Source: Anthracocystis setariae | Taxonomy: Eukaryota > Basidiomycota > Ustilaginomycetes > Ustilaginales > Ustilaginaceae | Length of the DNA stretch: 64,000 nucleotides | Direction: 5' to 3' | Assembly (NCBI GenBank): GCA_928724745.1 | Contig: CAKMXJ010000026.1 | Coordinates: 1-64,000, forward strand | Part shown: one piece after another, positions 11,489-21,786 of the stretch | Layout of the letters: every line of letters starts with the position of its first letter | Position numbering within the stretch: position 1 is the stretch's first letter | Notes under the pieces: generated by a model | What the model was told of the DNA's origin: nothing | What the model saw: only the letters and a program-made list of their open reading frames with translations | The model's database searches: none | Program-made: the position numbers and the translations under genes

Positions 11489-11846
11489 TGTTATGCTCCT
11501 GGGGTCTTAGAACCTCGGAACGTGGCGGTGCGTCTGTGTTGAGGCCAGGGGCGTGGTACCGGGTGTTGCTCCCGGGATCGTTGCCAAGATAGCGGAGCGG
11601 GCAAGCGGGAGATCGGGAGAAGGTCTGATATTTCCACCTACTAGAGTGAGTAAGCTAAAATACAATCGACGTCCTGTCGTGAGTGTGGTGGACTTAGGAC
11701 GTGAGATTATGTGGCCTCCCGGATACCCCCCGGGTGATGCCGCAGTCTGCCCCCGATCCCCGATCCGGGCGTCATCGGGGGGACCACTCCTGCCCGCTCT
11801 GATACTGAAACCAATCACTAACTCTCCCGATATCCCAATCATAACA
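11489..11846 (-). repeat. Ty3 5' LTR, copy B (358 bp)
   Basis: Identical in length to copy A, with TGTTATG and CATAACA ends; the few differences include G to A near 11603. Confidence 0.93.
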
Positions 11847-12678
11847 CATAGAAGCTTCGTTGCCCGCTTCAAAAAAGCTCGCTTGCCAAGGCACGCAGCT
11901 ACCATCCTCATCTTCCAAACACGCCGTTCTCAGTGCTCTTTGGCGACACCGGATGTGTTCGATCAACGTCATCGACACAATCCGACACCGCAAAAAAGCG
12001 AGGATTTTGGACATTCTTGAACATGTTAGATTGCGTTGAGTAGCATGTTCTGCATTGCAAAAAAAGCGGAAATTTTCCGACATTTCCAGATTTGTTAGAT
12101 TGTGCCAATTAACACAATCTGTCATTGCAAAAAAGCGAAAAAAAATTTCCGACACGGAAACTCGGAAAATCACCTCGGGGAGCTCGGAATGCGTCGGAAT
12201 AGCTCGGGAAGCTCGGGAAGCTCGGGATCCTCCATGAGTCAAACTTGACTCCCCATCTGCGGCCCCTACGCTGCAGCTACTGCACCAAGCCTTGGCATGC
12301 CAAAGTGTACCCATATAGTGCACACACTGACCCCAAGCAGCCCCCAAAGTTTGGCTTGCTCACTGTCGCCACCAGCCAACATGTACGCGCAGACGTACAT
12401 TTACGTCAACTACGCCCGCTACGGTGCAGCCACCGTACCTGGTGTTTGTGTTCCCAAGTCTATCTATATACTGCACAAACTGACATAAAAAAACCCCCAG
12501 GGTTATGCTTCCTCATCGACGCCCCCAGCCAAAGTGTACGCGTGGACCTACGTTTACGTAATTTCGCAAAAAAGTATGCAAACGATTTCGCCAGAATTTT
12601 CTGATCACAATCTACAAGAAAAGAGCTTTCCAATGGTACCAAATGATCACCATAACTCACACGGGGACCCATATGTAA
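11847..12678. other. Block Y tail B
   Basis: Same content as 7237-8068: decayed 65-bp repeats and a degenerate duplication. I see no gene. Confidence 0.5.
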
Positions 12679-12684
12679 CCCTAA
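12679..12684. repeat. Single telomere unit at block Y / minisatellite junction
   Basis: One CCCTAA remains between block Y and the hairpin-ended repeat that follows. Another single CCCTAA at 12802-12807 lies on the other side of that repeat. Confidence 0.7.
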
Positions 12685-12801
12685 TTTGTATTAGACCGTC
12701 TTATTTGTATTGGACCGTCTTCCAATTTGAATACAGACGCGTCTTCCAATTTTCAAATGGACCGTCTTCCGGAGCTGCCTAGCTGGGGATAAGCATTAGA
12801 A
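12685..12801 (+). repeat. Hairpin-ended repeat S, copy 1
   Basis: Begins TTTGTATTAGACCGTC, contains the GGACCGTCTTCC motif several times, then an imperfect hairpin (12769-12788) and the constant end ATAAGCATTAG (12789-12799) before AACCCTAA. It is flanked on both sides by a CCCTAA unit, as if inserted within telomere repeat. Confidence 0.75.
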
Positions 12802-12807
12802 CCCTAA

Positions 12808-13200
12808 GACACGTTCTGAACAAGCAAAAAAAGCAGGAATTTCCGACGTCTCCAAACGTGTTAGAACACGTGTTGTGACACGTACTGAACAAGCAGAAAA
12901 AAGCAGGAATTTCCGACGTCTCCGGACGTGTTAGAACATGTGTTGTGACACGTTCAGAACAAGCAAAAAAAGCAGGAATTTCCGACGTCTCTGGCTGTGT
13001 TAGATGACGTGTTGTGACACATGCGGAACAAGCAAAAAAGCAGAAATTTCGGACGCGTCCGGACGTGTTAGATCTGGTGTTGTGACACGTTCTGAACAAG
13101 CAAAAAAAGCAGGAATTTCGGACGCTTCCAGACGTGTTAGAACACGTGTTGTGACACGTTCTGAACAAGCAAAAAAAGCAGGAATTCCGGACGCGTCCGG
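12808..13200. repeat. ~69-bp minisatellite, five full units plus a partial
   Basis: Units start at 12808, 12877, 12947, 13016, 13084 and 13153 with GACACG or GACACA, and contain AACAAGCAAAAAAAGCAG and a GTGTTAGA core near their end. The short open frames across it are by-products of the repeat. A single unit recurs at 24509-24560. Confidence 0.92.
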
Positions 13201-13373
13201 TCTAATTTGTATTGGACCGTCTTAATTTGTATTGGACCGTCTTAATTTGTATTGGACCGTCTTAATTTGTATTGGACCGTCTTCCAATTTGAATACAAAA
13301 CACGTCTCAGATTTCAATTCCAATTTTCAAATGGACCGTCTTCCAGAGCTGCCTAGCTCTGGATAAGCATTAG
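13201..13373 (+). repeat. Hairpin-ended repeat S, copy 2
   Basis: Four exact 20-bp units (TAATTTGTATTGGACCGTCT) are followed by a conserved stretch and a perfect 8-bp hairpin, CCAGAGCT / AGCTCTGG with loop GCCT (13343-13362), then ATAAGCATTAG ending at 13373. The next bases enter the coding sequence of an OTU gene fragment, so the repeat end has cut that gene. Confidence 0.85.
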
Positions 13374-13381
13374 AACCCTGG

Positions 13382-13834
13382 ACCGAACTTCAAGGTACAG
13401 ACAACTACAGGATCACCTCTGGCTACATCAAGGGAGATGGCAACTGCCAGTTCAGGGTACTATCCAAGATCATCTATGGTACCCAAAGTAGCCATCAAAG
13501 GGTACGTTCAGAGGTGGTCAAGTACCTTGAACTTCACCACAACATGGTGGAAGCTATCCTGGCTACCAAGGAAGTACCCAAACACCCCTTCATATCCAAG
13601 GGGGAACCTCTGACAGTCAGAACCTACCTTTCTAAGATGGCCAGGCATGGTACATGGGGGGATGATGCTACTTTAAGTGCAGCAGTCTCCATCTTCAAGC
13701 TCAGTTTGGTGATCATCAACCCAGACAGATCCTACTTTGAAGTCAACAAAGTACCTGCTCCTACCCAGTGGCATGCCCTCTACTACACAGGCAACCACTA
13801 TGAGCTTGTACTGAAGTACAACTCAGAGGCATAG
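13382..13834 (+). pseudogene. 3' fragment of an OTU-family gene
   Basis: About 150 residues of OTU domain are open from the repeat junction: GDGNCQFR with the nucleophile Cys, WGDDATL, and GNHYELV with the catalytic His. It is closest to the copy at 21787-23759 (shared IINPD, WHALYYTGNHYELV). The N-terminal two-thirds is missing because the S repeat joins directly upstream. It lies head-to-tail with the next OTU gene (block X copy 2), about 0.9 kb downstream. Confidence 0.85.
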
Positions 13835-13899
13835 GTACTTGGACCGAAGTTTGTATATAGTTGGCTCCTAGTTGTACATAGTTCCTGAAGTTCCCATGG

Positions 13900-13955
13900 A
13901 CTTCATCTGAGGTTTTTTCATCCTCTTCACTGAGGGTTTTTCCTCACAATGAAGT
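13900..13955 (+). promoter_or_regulatory. Conserved hairpin downstream of OTU gene
   Basis: ACTTCAT (13900-13906) pairs with ATGAAGT (13949-13955), and GAGG pairs with CCTC inside, around T-rich strings. The same arrangement follows the OTU gene at 21787-23759 (23834-23900). Position just after the stop suggests a 3' UTR or processing element; function unproven. Confidence 0.55.
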
Positions 13956-14165
13956 ACCTTTCTCTTGATCAAAGTACCTTCCAACCTAGACTGAAGTAGG
14001 ATCAACCTCTGTGTACTGGCCCTTGAACCCTAGGCAGACCTCATCCAAGTATGTTGGAACCTGAGTCCAACCAGGTTCAAGTACATTGCCAAGCCATGGT
14101 TGAAGATAGGCAGAAGTACCATCAACCTTAGTTGAAGTGCAGGAAGTACAGTTCAAGCTCGGTCC

Positions 14166-17100
14166 AAACTATACTTGGCACATACTTCAACTTCAAGTCA
14201 CCCAGCTTGGACTCCATCAGAACACCCCAGCCAGCATCCAAGTTTGAGCTTCAACCCTCAGTCAACCTACCCTCAACTTAGGTCAACCCCACCCTCAACT
14301 TCGGTCAACCCTACTTGGACCCCATCTTCATACCTGGGCTGGCCGAACTTGGACCTAGGTTCAAGGTACCTTGGTGTCAACTTTGAACCCCTGTAGCACC
14401 GCAACCACTTGCAATTTCACCACTCTTGACATGTGTACAGCCTCTCTATAGGTTCTTCTAGCTGTTCCACACATTGCCTCCACCCTTCCTCCGCTTTGAA
14501 AAAAAAATATTCTTCCCCGACAGAATCCTGGCGGCAACTTCAAATGCCCGTATCTCCGTCAATAGAGTAAACTTTACCCCAAACTCAATGGTTTCTGGCA
14601 GCTCTCAGCCAGCTCTACAACTCTCATTAGTACAGATTTGATGGTGAAATTCATAGTCGCTGAGGAGAGCCTTGTAACCTCTTCAAGATTGCACCCGACC
14701 TCAAGCAACCTCTCCTCAAGATCATGGCCAACACCCACCTTGTCATCAAGCCGTCCACCTACCCCCTGGCTCTCATCAAAGGCAAGCAGGCCATCGCTGT
14801 CGGTCAGCTTGTGGACTACCTCGTCAAGATAGGCTGCAACACCGTGCGCCTCCAAGTCTACGGGCAGAAACGTCGCCTCCTCAACCTCAAGGCCAACATG
14901 GGCAACCTCAACCACCCGCTTGCCCACCTCAACACCTTCGACCTCGGCTACATGCACGACGACGGCCGCATCAACCTGGTCCAGCCCGTGCGCTACAACA
15001 ACCCAGGCATGACGCTCTACCCCATGCTCCTCCCTGTCGGCATGGGCTACGGATCGGTCCACATGGACATCCCTCTCGGTCCTGTCACATACCAGGTCAA
15101 GGCGTACCCCCGTCTGGTGCACTGCATCAAGGCAGAGTCAGGCAACCAGGCTCTGTGGGCACCAGACACCGTCAGGAGGGCCAGGACCAGGCACACCAAC
15201 CTCAAGAAACAGGTGGAAGCGATGGACACGACCTCGCGCTGGATGATGGGTGGACTCCGACTGGAGGTCACTGTCACTGCGCCTACGCTGGTCCATGCCA
15301 AGGACATCATCAAGCAGACTCCTCTGCTCAACCTGGACGCCTACCTCCACAACAGGCTGGAGATCATGCAGCCCTTCCAGCTCCGGGTCATCTCGATCAC
15401 CAAGGGAGACTACCTGGCCAACCTCAAGCACATGCTGGCCAAGGCGGAGACCCTGAGGGCCTTCATGGGGGACGACCACGCCAGGCTCAGGCCCCACAAG
15501 AAGCAGATCATCGTCGATCTCTTCAACGCCCTGGGCTGGAACACGGGCCGCATGAAGGTGACTGCGTTCAATGCCGCAGACGCCTGGTGGCTCGACGACG
15601 TGGAGGAGGTGCAGGCGCCAGCGCTGGCGGCACAGGTGGAGCCAGAGAGGCCTGCCCTCTTGCTGGACCACATCAAGGGTGTGCCAGCCATGAAGGCGCT
15701 CTTCCTGGCCATCAGGAGTCAGCTCCCCTGCCACTCCTGCCCCGAGCCCGGCTACACCTTCAGCTGGGATGGCCATGTGAAGCAGTTCAGGCTGAAGTGC
15801 ACCCAGTGTGGTGCCAAGCTGAACCAGAAGCAGGCCAGGGAGTTCATCCTCCACCAGGTGGCCTCGGAGGAGTTGGAGCTACCGGAGGAGTTCCAGGCGC
15901 CTCCGCCGGAGAGGTCGCCCACGCCAGCCAACGGGCTGCCGGACATGGAGCGCGTGCCCACTCCGGACGCTCCAGCTGCCACGACCACCATGCAGCTGCG
16001 TCCCAGGGCCACAGTGGAGCGCTCTCCAGCCCTGGAGGTGGTGGTGGAGCTGCAGTGGACTCCGATGCTGGAGTGCCACTCCCCCCTGCCAGCCATGGTG
16101 GCTGTGCCGGGTCTGCCGGGGGTCCAGCGGTCGACCTCCATTGCCAAGGATGGCAACTGCATGTTCAGGGCTGTCAGCCAGCATGTGTATGGCACCCAGG
16201 ACAGGCACATGGAGGCCAGGGCGATGGCGGTGGAGGTCCTGCGGGGCAGGCCACACTTGGTGGCTGCCTACGCGGTGGAGGGTGCCGGACATCTTGGAGC
16301 CAAGGCCTGGCTCACTGAGATGGCCAAGATGGGCACCGGGGGGACGAGCTGGCCCTCCTTGGGCTGGCAGAGGCCTACAGCAAGGCGCTGTGGGTCTTCT
16401 CTGACCAGCATGGTCAGCACTCCACCTATCCTGGTGGAGACAGTGGGCCGTACCTGGGGCTCATCCACCTGGGTGGCAACCACTATGAGATCCTGAGCCT
16501 GTGATGTGCCTGACCTGACCCTATGTATATAGTATAACACAAAAAACCCAAAAAAATACCTTGTAAATAGTTAACATACCGTGTGAGAGTGTGCAACATA
16601 GCTTGAGCAGCCACCGTGTGGAATCGGTGAGACTCGGAGTCACTGTAGCTGCCACACCAGAGACCGCCAGAGCCTGCGACTTTGGCTCCAGTGTCTCCTA
16701 TAGTGCGTCACCAACTTCCATTAAGGTAGCGTAGAGATCCAATGACTTCAACTTTCACGTATCGGACTCGTGTTGGTATCGGTGAGACACGTAAGTGATC
16801 ATACCACCGCACACACTCCACCAACTGCTCTGAAACTCTGATGCTGTCCTCTCCTAGCATATAGAAGGAAGTCTTATTAGTGTAGCGTAGAGATGGGAGG
16901 AGGTCCACCTCCAACGTCCCTGACATGGTCACGTAGGGTCAGGGGTTGGGTCGGGGTCAAAACCCGAGTCACCGTATCTCAGCAACCAGGGGTGCACTCC
17001 CTCTGAAACTTCACTGCTAGCATCTCCTAGCATGTGTGAGCAAGTTTGATTAAGCTAGCGTGGAGATTGGAGGTGGTCCATTTTCCCACTTTCAAAGGGG

Positions 17101-17416
17101 GGACCCTTGGAGCTTTGACCAAAATCTCCAAAAACAACAAGTCGGCCATAGCTCCACAACCACTTTGCGCCCTTCCATGGGAGTTTCAGGGTGTTCATTT
17201 GGGCCTATTTGAGCCATAGTTTACTATGGGTGCGTCCCTGAAAAGTGAAATTTTTGCCAACCCGAGTCGAGTCGGGCCGATATTGATGGAGCCGTACAGC
17301 AACATTTTATTATGCAACTTGCGTAGGGTTAAGTAATCAAATATACCTATTTTGGGTAGATGAACAACTTTTATTAAGCAACCCTACCCTGTTTGTAAAA
17401 GCACACCCCCTTGTAA
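14166..17416. repeat. Block X copy 2
   Basis: Second copy of 196-3446. Unlike copy 1, its left edge continues without a break into the spacer that follows the OTU fragment at 13382-13834, which probably shows the original gene-spacer-gene order. Confidence 0.93.
14724..16503 (+). pseudogene. OTU-family gene, copy 2, frameshifted before the catalytic His
   Basis: Matches the gene at 754-2535 almost base for base. A missing T near 16338 (CACCGGGG instead of CACCTGGGG) shifts the frame at the WGDE motif, so the 590-residue frame ending at 16496 has DGNC but loses WGDE and NHYE. The original frame's stop is near 16503. A protease from this copy should be inactive. A sequencing error in the G run is possible, although the missing base is the adjacent T. 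Confidence 0.85.
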
Positions 17417-17434
17417 CCCTAACCCTAACCCTAA
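17417..17434. repeat. Interstitial telomere repeat, 3 x CCCTAA
   Basis: Three perfect units after the right end of block X copy 2. This is the most internal multi-unit telomere array in the window. Confidence 0.93.
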
Positions 17435-19986
17435 TGACAAATTGACAAAGCCCAATAAATGATCACCACTTATTTTCAAAAATCTGACTTTCTCATTATG
17501 GACTAGTTGCCAAAATGTTGCCAGAAAATTTCACCGGCCCGTAAAACGGTGAAATCAGGTACCCAAAAGAGCATGATATTGGACCTGAGCAACTTTGGGA
17601 ACTCTGCACCATATGAATACATAAATGTTTGCAAGCTTCAGATTGAAAGTTGATTAGTAGGTTGTGGAGATAATGGATGTTAAAGTTGTCACGTGTCCAA
17701 CTTTGGACCCTTCCTGAGCTGGACCCTGTGATTCAAATTGTCTGTTTTTTCAGGACAATATTACCATTTTTGAGGACAATCCAAAACTTCTTCAGCTGGA
17801 CCTCCACATAGCCCAGGGGCCTCAATAATTTTGAACCCCAAACGTACCAATTCAATTTCAGGAAAATCCAAGACAGAAACTTGCAGGTAAAACATGGATT
17901 TATGGTGTCCCTTACGAGCCCTAAAAGTCTCATTATGGGCTGGAAGACCAGATCTCAAGTTTCAAAATGTCAACGGTGCCAAAAACGGTGATAAGAGCCA
18001 ACTTTGCACAACCAAGGATAAACTTGAGGTTGAGCTATGGAGGTGATAAAGATATGTACAGATAGCCCTGCATCAGGACAAGATGCTTGTCAGCGGTCGG
18101 GCGCCTGGTAAATAGGCCGATCTTGTTTCGAGAGCGGTGCGGTCCTGTTGGGCTGGGCCGCCGAGTTTGGGTTACGCGCCTGCGCAACTGGGAAGTACGA
18201 GGTGGGTTGCGCAGATACGTCGGCGGTCCGATAACGACGACTGGGCCGCACTCGACTCGACGGCGGTGGAGTGTGGGCCTCTCAACCGCGTTCGACCTAT
18301 TACCGACTGACGCTGTTGGCGCTCCGTTCAGCGGCAGCACGGCGTACTCGGTATTACGGTGTGTTAGCTTGGTGTCCCGCGAGCGCTCTTGACGAGACAG
18401 GAAGCTGTTTAGATGATTAGGTGAACACTGGGAGTGATCACCAAGCTGTTACGGCGACGGCTTAGGGCCTGACGTCCCGATGTCAGCTTGTAGGCAGCGT
18501 TTACGCGCTGCGGTGTCGATACCGGTATCGACGAGGTCTAGCTGTTCTCCGACTTGAACGGAGGCACGCGAGGAAGCTGCAATGCTACTTGTATTGCAAC
18601 TTACTGAACTAGAAACTGAATGATCGTGAAAACGTCGTTAAGAATAGATACTGAGCTGAAGACTGGTGTTGTAAGAAGTAGAGTGGATGAGGAGCTCATC
18701 CACTGTGAGCCAGAGGAGGGGGACTTAAGTATGACAGCTCCAAGCCCCTATGGCAAGGCCGTTCCGGCGCTAGCCTATTGTCCAGCTGCACGGCCTGCGT
18801 GTGTGCATGTACTGACCGTGGTACACGCAGCTGATCACCTCCAGGCCTCTGAGAACGTCCGAGATGGTGTCCCTCGACTGCTGGTAGCTCCGAGATGGCG
18901 TTGCCGCGATCCGGCGTCTCTGCGCTGTCGAACGATCGCAATCCAACCGTTATGGACGAGAACGGCTGGGAGAGACCCTTTGAGCCGCACTCACTCCAAA
19001 AGCGGCTGAGAAGCGTGTTTTCCACCGCTTCAACTTTGTCGCCCGTGAGTAGCGCCACTGCTAAATTCGGCGCACTGCTGGCCACGTGCCTCCCCTCACC
19101 CGAACGCGAGGGCGGTTGACTGTAGCCCTCTTAACCGCGCTTGAACCGAGGGCGGCCGAATAACCAGTTCTCTGCCGCCTCGGCTTCGCTGCCTGTAACA
19201 ATGCTCATATAAATCAAAATGCATGTTAGATCCACAGCCTCTGACTTGCTCTGATGGTGCGTTTGATGCACTTTGGCCAACTTTGAGCTGCTGCTGCGTG
19301 ATGAGCAGGAGGCCTAGGAACATAAGGCTTGGCAGGAAGATGCAGCACAAGAAAGACTATAAACTTACCAGGCTGACTGGCCTGGCTGCAAACCGTGTGC
19401 AGTGCCCAACCATGGCAATATTGGTTTTCAAGCTTTTTTGCATTTTTTTGGTCAAAATGTTAGGTTTTGAGCCGCAAAAAGTGGATAGCCTGAAAGTACT
19501 CAAAATTTGACACGTCATCAAGCAATCTGATTTCAAAGTTAGAATGAGGTTGTATTTCTACTCAAATACGAGTGCTTGGACCCTGACCCCAAGTACTCAC
19601 GCCAGAAGTTGATATGAACAACTTTTCTCAGCCAAATGGCAATGGCGACGGGACGTGCACACATGAAATTCAAGCTACAGAGCTGAGACCCACTTTTTTG
19701 GATGCGCAACGCAAAAAAACGCTTATGATTTTGCAACTTTGACAAAGGTTGACGATGGCGACGGGGCTTGTGACGCCTGTGGAGGTCCTTACAAGCCCTC
19801 TAGGATGGCATAGGATGGTGTCTGGGGGTGGGGGATGGTGTTGGAGGTGATCAGAGGTGGTACTGACGTCAGTTGGTGATGGTGAGGAACTACTATATAT
19901 TGCTATCACTTTGCTGGGTCTGCCTCCCAAGGCAACCTGACTTATCCAGGGGGTCAGGGCATGTTATGAACTAAGATACAAAGAGA
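17435..19986. other. Non-coding stretch
   Basis: No convincing gene. 17435-18050 is AT-rich; 18050-19200 is GC-richer with short overlapping frames in both directions and CTCAACCGCG-like motifs that recur near 18283 and 19130. I recognise no family. Confidence 0.4.
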
Positions 19987-20355
19987 CTAGAGAGCATTGA
20001 GGATGTCAAGGCATTGCTGAGCCTGACTGATGAGGATGTTCTTGGCAAGTGGGTTGTCCACTGCAGCATTGATGGAGGTGATCAGCACCTGGAGCTGGAC
20101 TCTAAGGGCCTGGATGGACGCTTGCTGGGCCTGGTTGGCAGGGGGGAGGGCAGGGGCAGGGCCAAGGGGCCTGTCAACTACTCTGCAAGGGGTGAGACCA
20201 TGGCGGATGCACCTGGTGCACTTGTAGGACCTGGCTGAGGGGTGTTGGATGCATTCCCTGCCAGCAGCAATGCAATGAGCACATGGGAAGACCACAGGGA
20301 GGTTGGCAGGAGCTCTGCCAGTGGGGGTGGGCCTGTTGGTAGGAGGGGAAGACAT
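19987..20355 (-). CDS. Small cysteine-cluster protein, Zn(II)2Cys6-like
   Basis: The 122-residue product has a Pro-rich N-terminus and six cysteines spaced C-x2-C-x6-C-x10-C-x2-C-x7-C at about residues 24-56 (CAHC...CTRC...C). This spacing fits the fungal Zn(II)2Cys6 binuclear cluster, a DNA-binding fold. A downstream segment with regular Gln and Leu (QAQQASIQALRVQLQVL) could form a short coiled coil, as in dimerising factors of that class. There is no large fungal regulatory domain, so it would be a minimal or truncated factor. It lies between OTU-family genes. Confidence 0.6.
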   Translation of the reverse strand: MSSPPTNRPTPTGRAPANLPVVFPCAHCIAAGRECIQHPSARSYKCTRCIRHGLTPCRVVDRPLGPAPALPPANQAQQASIQALRVQLQVLITSINAAVDNPLAKNILISQAQQCLDILNAL

Positions 20356-21786
20356 GGTGAAGGTTGGAAGAGGATGGGATGGTGGTGGTAGGGAAGGAAG
20401 ATGGAAAGGAAGGTTGGAGGGTTCAAATAGACATGGATGGACGTACAGAAGGCCTATTTAATGCCCACAGGGTGTTAGAGTGGATTCTGCAAAAGAGTTT
20501 GCAAAAAACGGTTGAGTTTTGGCTGAGATACAGCCGTAGAAGGGTCAAAACACAACCATTTTGGCCCGTTTTTGGCTCATTCTGACTGTGACCATCCAAA
20601 GAGCCTTGTGCATTGCTCATGTGTTGCATTCCAGCACATTACAGTGGATATAAATGGTATTGAAGTGGGCCTGGACAGTGGCATGGACTTTGCCAATGTT
20701 ACTTGAAGTCTACCCCAAGTTGCCTGGGGTTACCACCCACCTTGGCCCATTGTACATGAACTTGTGCTCCACAAGAAGTGCCTGAAGCTCTGTTCAACCT
20801 CTTTGAGCCTAGCTTGAGGGTACCTTCCCTAACCTTGTATGTTCTGGTCAAGTGCGGGTCCCACTGTTTGTGTACGCACAACTTGGTCCCAACCTGAGGT
20901 CAACCTGACTTGACCCCCACTTAAGCTGCTTGCACTGGAGTTTGGCAAACCTGTAGTATCTTGTCCTAGGTATCAGCCCTAGTATGGATGAGAGTGTGCC
21001 CATGTACAACCCAGTAGATGCATACCTGAACTTACTGGTAGCAACTTTGAACAAGTTCAAGATGGACCAAAGTACCCTGCATGCTAGGTTGCTCTTCACT
21101 TCCTGCACTTGGAGTGCAGCCAACCTCCCTTCAGCCTGGGCATCTTATGTTCACACCCCTCTTGGGTAGGTTCAACTGAGGCTGGACCCGTGTTCAAGTT
21201 AGGAAGGTGTAGATACATTCCACCTTGCCAGTGGCTGAACATGAAGGAAGGTGGGCACCAAGACTCTTCAACATGGGGTTACCAAAGGTCAAGTAGCTTT
21301 ACAGAAGTACAACTATTGTCAAGTGCAGGCCAGCTGAAGCCCATACCAAGGTATAGTGAGATATTGCCTCACTTGAGGTGGTTGTCCTAGGTCCGCTGGT
21401 ATCAAACTTTAGGAGAAGTTGTGTGAGGTGAGGCTCCACTTCAGTGGAGCTGAAGTTCCCTCCAGTAGCATGCAATTGTCTGAAGTTGCCCTCAATTGAA
21501 CCAAGGTTGGACTGTGGTACCCCCAGGTGAAGTTTCTGAAGGTATGTTGAAGTGCAGGGATCTGCTGTACACCTGCAGGAGCATCCCTTGGCAAACTTCC
21601 GCAATCAAATTCGCATTTTTGACCCTTGTGCAATGTTGTTTTGCATCCTGCCTTCCTATTTGTCACTCCTCCACATCTGAAGTTCCTCCCTCACTTCCCA
21701 GAGGTTGACCGGCAGTTCCACCAGTACCAGCACTTCAGCTTCCACTTCCTCCCCTTTCCCTCTTCTTCACCTTACCATTCCCCAAG
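20356..21786. other. GTAC-rich spacer upstream of OTU gene
   Basis: No gene seen. From about 20640 the sequence is rich in GTAC and in TTGAAG/CTTCAA strings, a composition shared with 13380-14160 and 21787-24190. It may be decayed OTU gene array or spacer. Confidence 0.4.

Larger units (their letters stand above)
8102..12678. repeat. Block Y copy B
   Basis: Second tandem copy of 3498-8068. Differences are mostly one-base indels in A, C, G or T runs. Its right end has only one CCCTAA before a minisatellite begins. Confidence 0.93.

Noticed and set aside
12808..13200. CRISPR-like array
   Set aside because: Units are contiguous without unique spacers; this is a minisatellite in a eukaryote.
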